A stretch of DNA of 64,000 bases from Psychroflexus aestuariivivens. Its GTDB lineage: Bacteria > Bacteroidota > Bacteroidia > Flavobacteriales > Flavobacteriaceae. The translations under genes and the position numbers were made by a program. Location: assembly GCF_004010055.1 (NCBI RefSeq), contig NZ_RQVT01000061.1:1-64000 (forward strand), read 5' to 3'. Positions 63,825 through 64,000 of this stretch are shown here, one piece after another; position 1 is the stretch's first letter, and each line of letters begins with the position of its first letter. The notes beneath the pieces were generated by a model that was not told where the DNA came from, did no database searches, and saw only the letters and a program-made list of their open reading frames with translations.

Positions 63825-64000
63825 TTAAACAACTTTGGTAGTCCAGTCGTGTTTATCTTCAATTCTTTTATACTGAATATCCTGAAGTGTAGTCTTAAAA
63901 AATGTTGAATACGGATTTTCAACATTTGGTAAATCGTGATACTTGCCATCACACTCAAAACCTTCGACTCTTACAACGGTAGCAGCTGTTCCTGCTCCAA
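63825..64000 (-). CDS. ilvE: Branched-chain amino acid aminotransferase, C-terminal part
   Basis: Only the last 58 codons are inside the window; the gene continues beyond base 64000. The visible part reads GAGTAATVVRVEGFECDG, then YSTFFKTTLQDIQYKRIEDKHDW, and ends TTKVV, matching the C-terminus of fold-IV PLP-dependent branched-chain aminotransferases (GTAAVISPI... and LxxIQYGxxEDxxGW in homologues). These enzymes perform the last step of valine, leucine and isoleucine synthesis. The frame is below the usual length cut-off but clear. Confidence 0.85.
   Translation of the reverse strand, partial: GAGTAATVVRVEGFECDGKYHDLPNVENPYSTFFKTTLQDIQYKRIEDKHDWTTKVV

Overview
The window is AT-rich chromosomal DNA from a member of the Bacteroidota, almost certainly a flavobacterium (family Flavobacteriaceae). 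Four observations support this. The type IX secretion/gliding genes porU, porV and gldJ sit beside murF and cdd. There is a secreted protein with a C-terminal sorting domain of the type IX kind. Several promoters show the Bacteroidota -7 element TAnnTTTG, and gene starts generally lack a Shine-Dalgarno sequence. The order of the alaS, rpoBC and tuf neighbourhoods is that of flavobacteria. I cannot name the genus from the sequence alone. The window is mostly core genome: I see no insertion sequence, prophage, CRISPR array or rRNA gene.

Layout. 1-7.7 kb: T9SS/gliding block (porU-porV, then cdd, on the minus strand; gldJ divergent). 7.7-10.4 kb: murF overlapping a MATE exporter. 10.4-13.2 kb: a VWA protein, a MoxR/Mg-chelatase-like AAA+ ATPase and a 58-aa membrane protein. 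13.3-20.4 kb: a large T9SS-secreted GLUG-like protein with a structured leader, a receptor-L-domain protein, and a LytTR regulator with its TPR histidine kinase. 20.5-24.7 kb: alaS, GSCFA and TetR. 24.8-29 kb: M23 peptidase, MerR, LemA, two TPM-domain proteins and a sulfotransferase. 29-36.6 kb: TonB-type barrel, Ohr, MeaB GTPase, PAP2 phosphatase, small protein, second MATE exporter and a GNAT-like protein. 36.6-40.6 kb: an NtrC-like protein without a DNA-binding domain, dnaJ-grpE and yceI.

40.6-55.1 kb is the transcription/translation core, all on the minus strand. In transcription order it is tRNA-Thr(TGT), tRNA-Tyr, tRNA-Gly, tRNA-Thr(GGT), tuf, tRNA-Trp, secE, nusG, rplK, rplA, rplJ, rplL, rpoB, rpoC and a DUF3467 gene, with xerC just upstream. 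55.3-64 kb carries an acyl-CoA dehydrogenase whose 3' end is tandemly triplicated, a ComEA-like protein, an alanine/sodium symporter with unusual extracytoplasmic domains, mnmD, a PspC-domain protein, DUF2851, an SGNH hydrolase, a TIGR01777 epimerase and the 3' end of ilvE.

Most notable observations: an Asn in RpoB at the position of E. coli His526 (rifampicin site); the 103-bp tandem repeat made from the 3' end of the acyl-CoA dehydrogenase gene; the paired loss of zinc centre I from DnaJ; an NtrC-like protein with GAFTSA and no helix-turn-helix; the signal peptide plus SprB-like and barrel domains fused to the symporter; and a structured leader before the T9SS cargo gene. I found no system that I could call clearly new. 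The VWA/AAA+/small-membrane-protein cassette and the LytTR/secreted-protein neighbourhood are the best candidates for undescribed biology.
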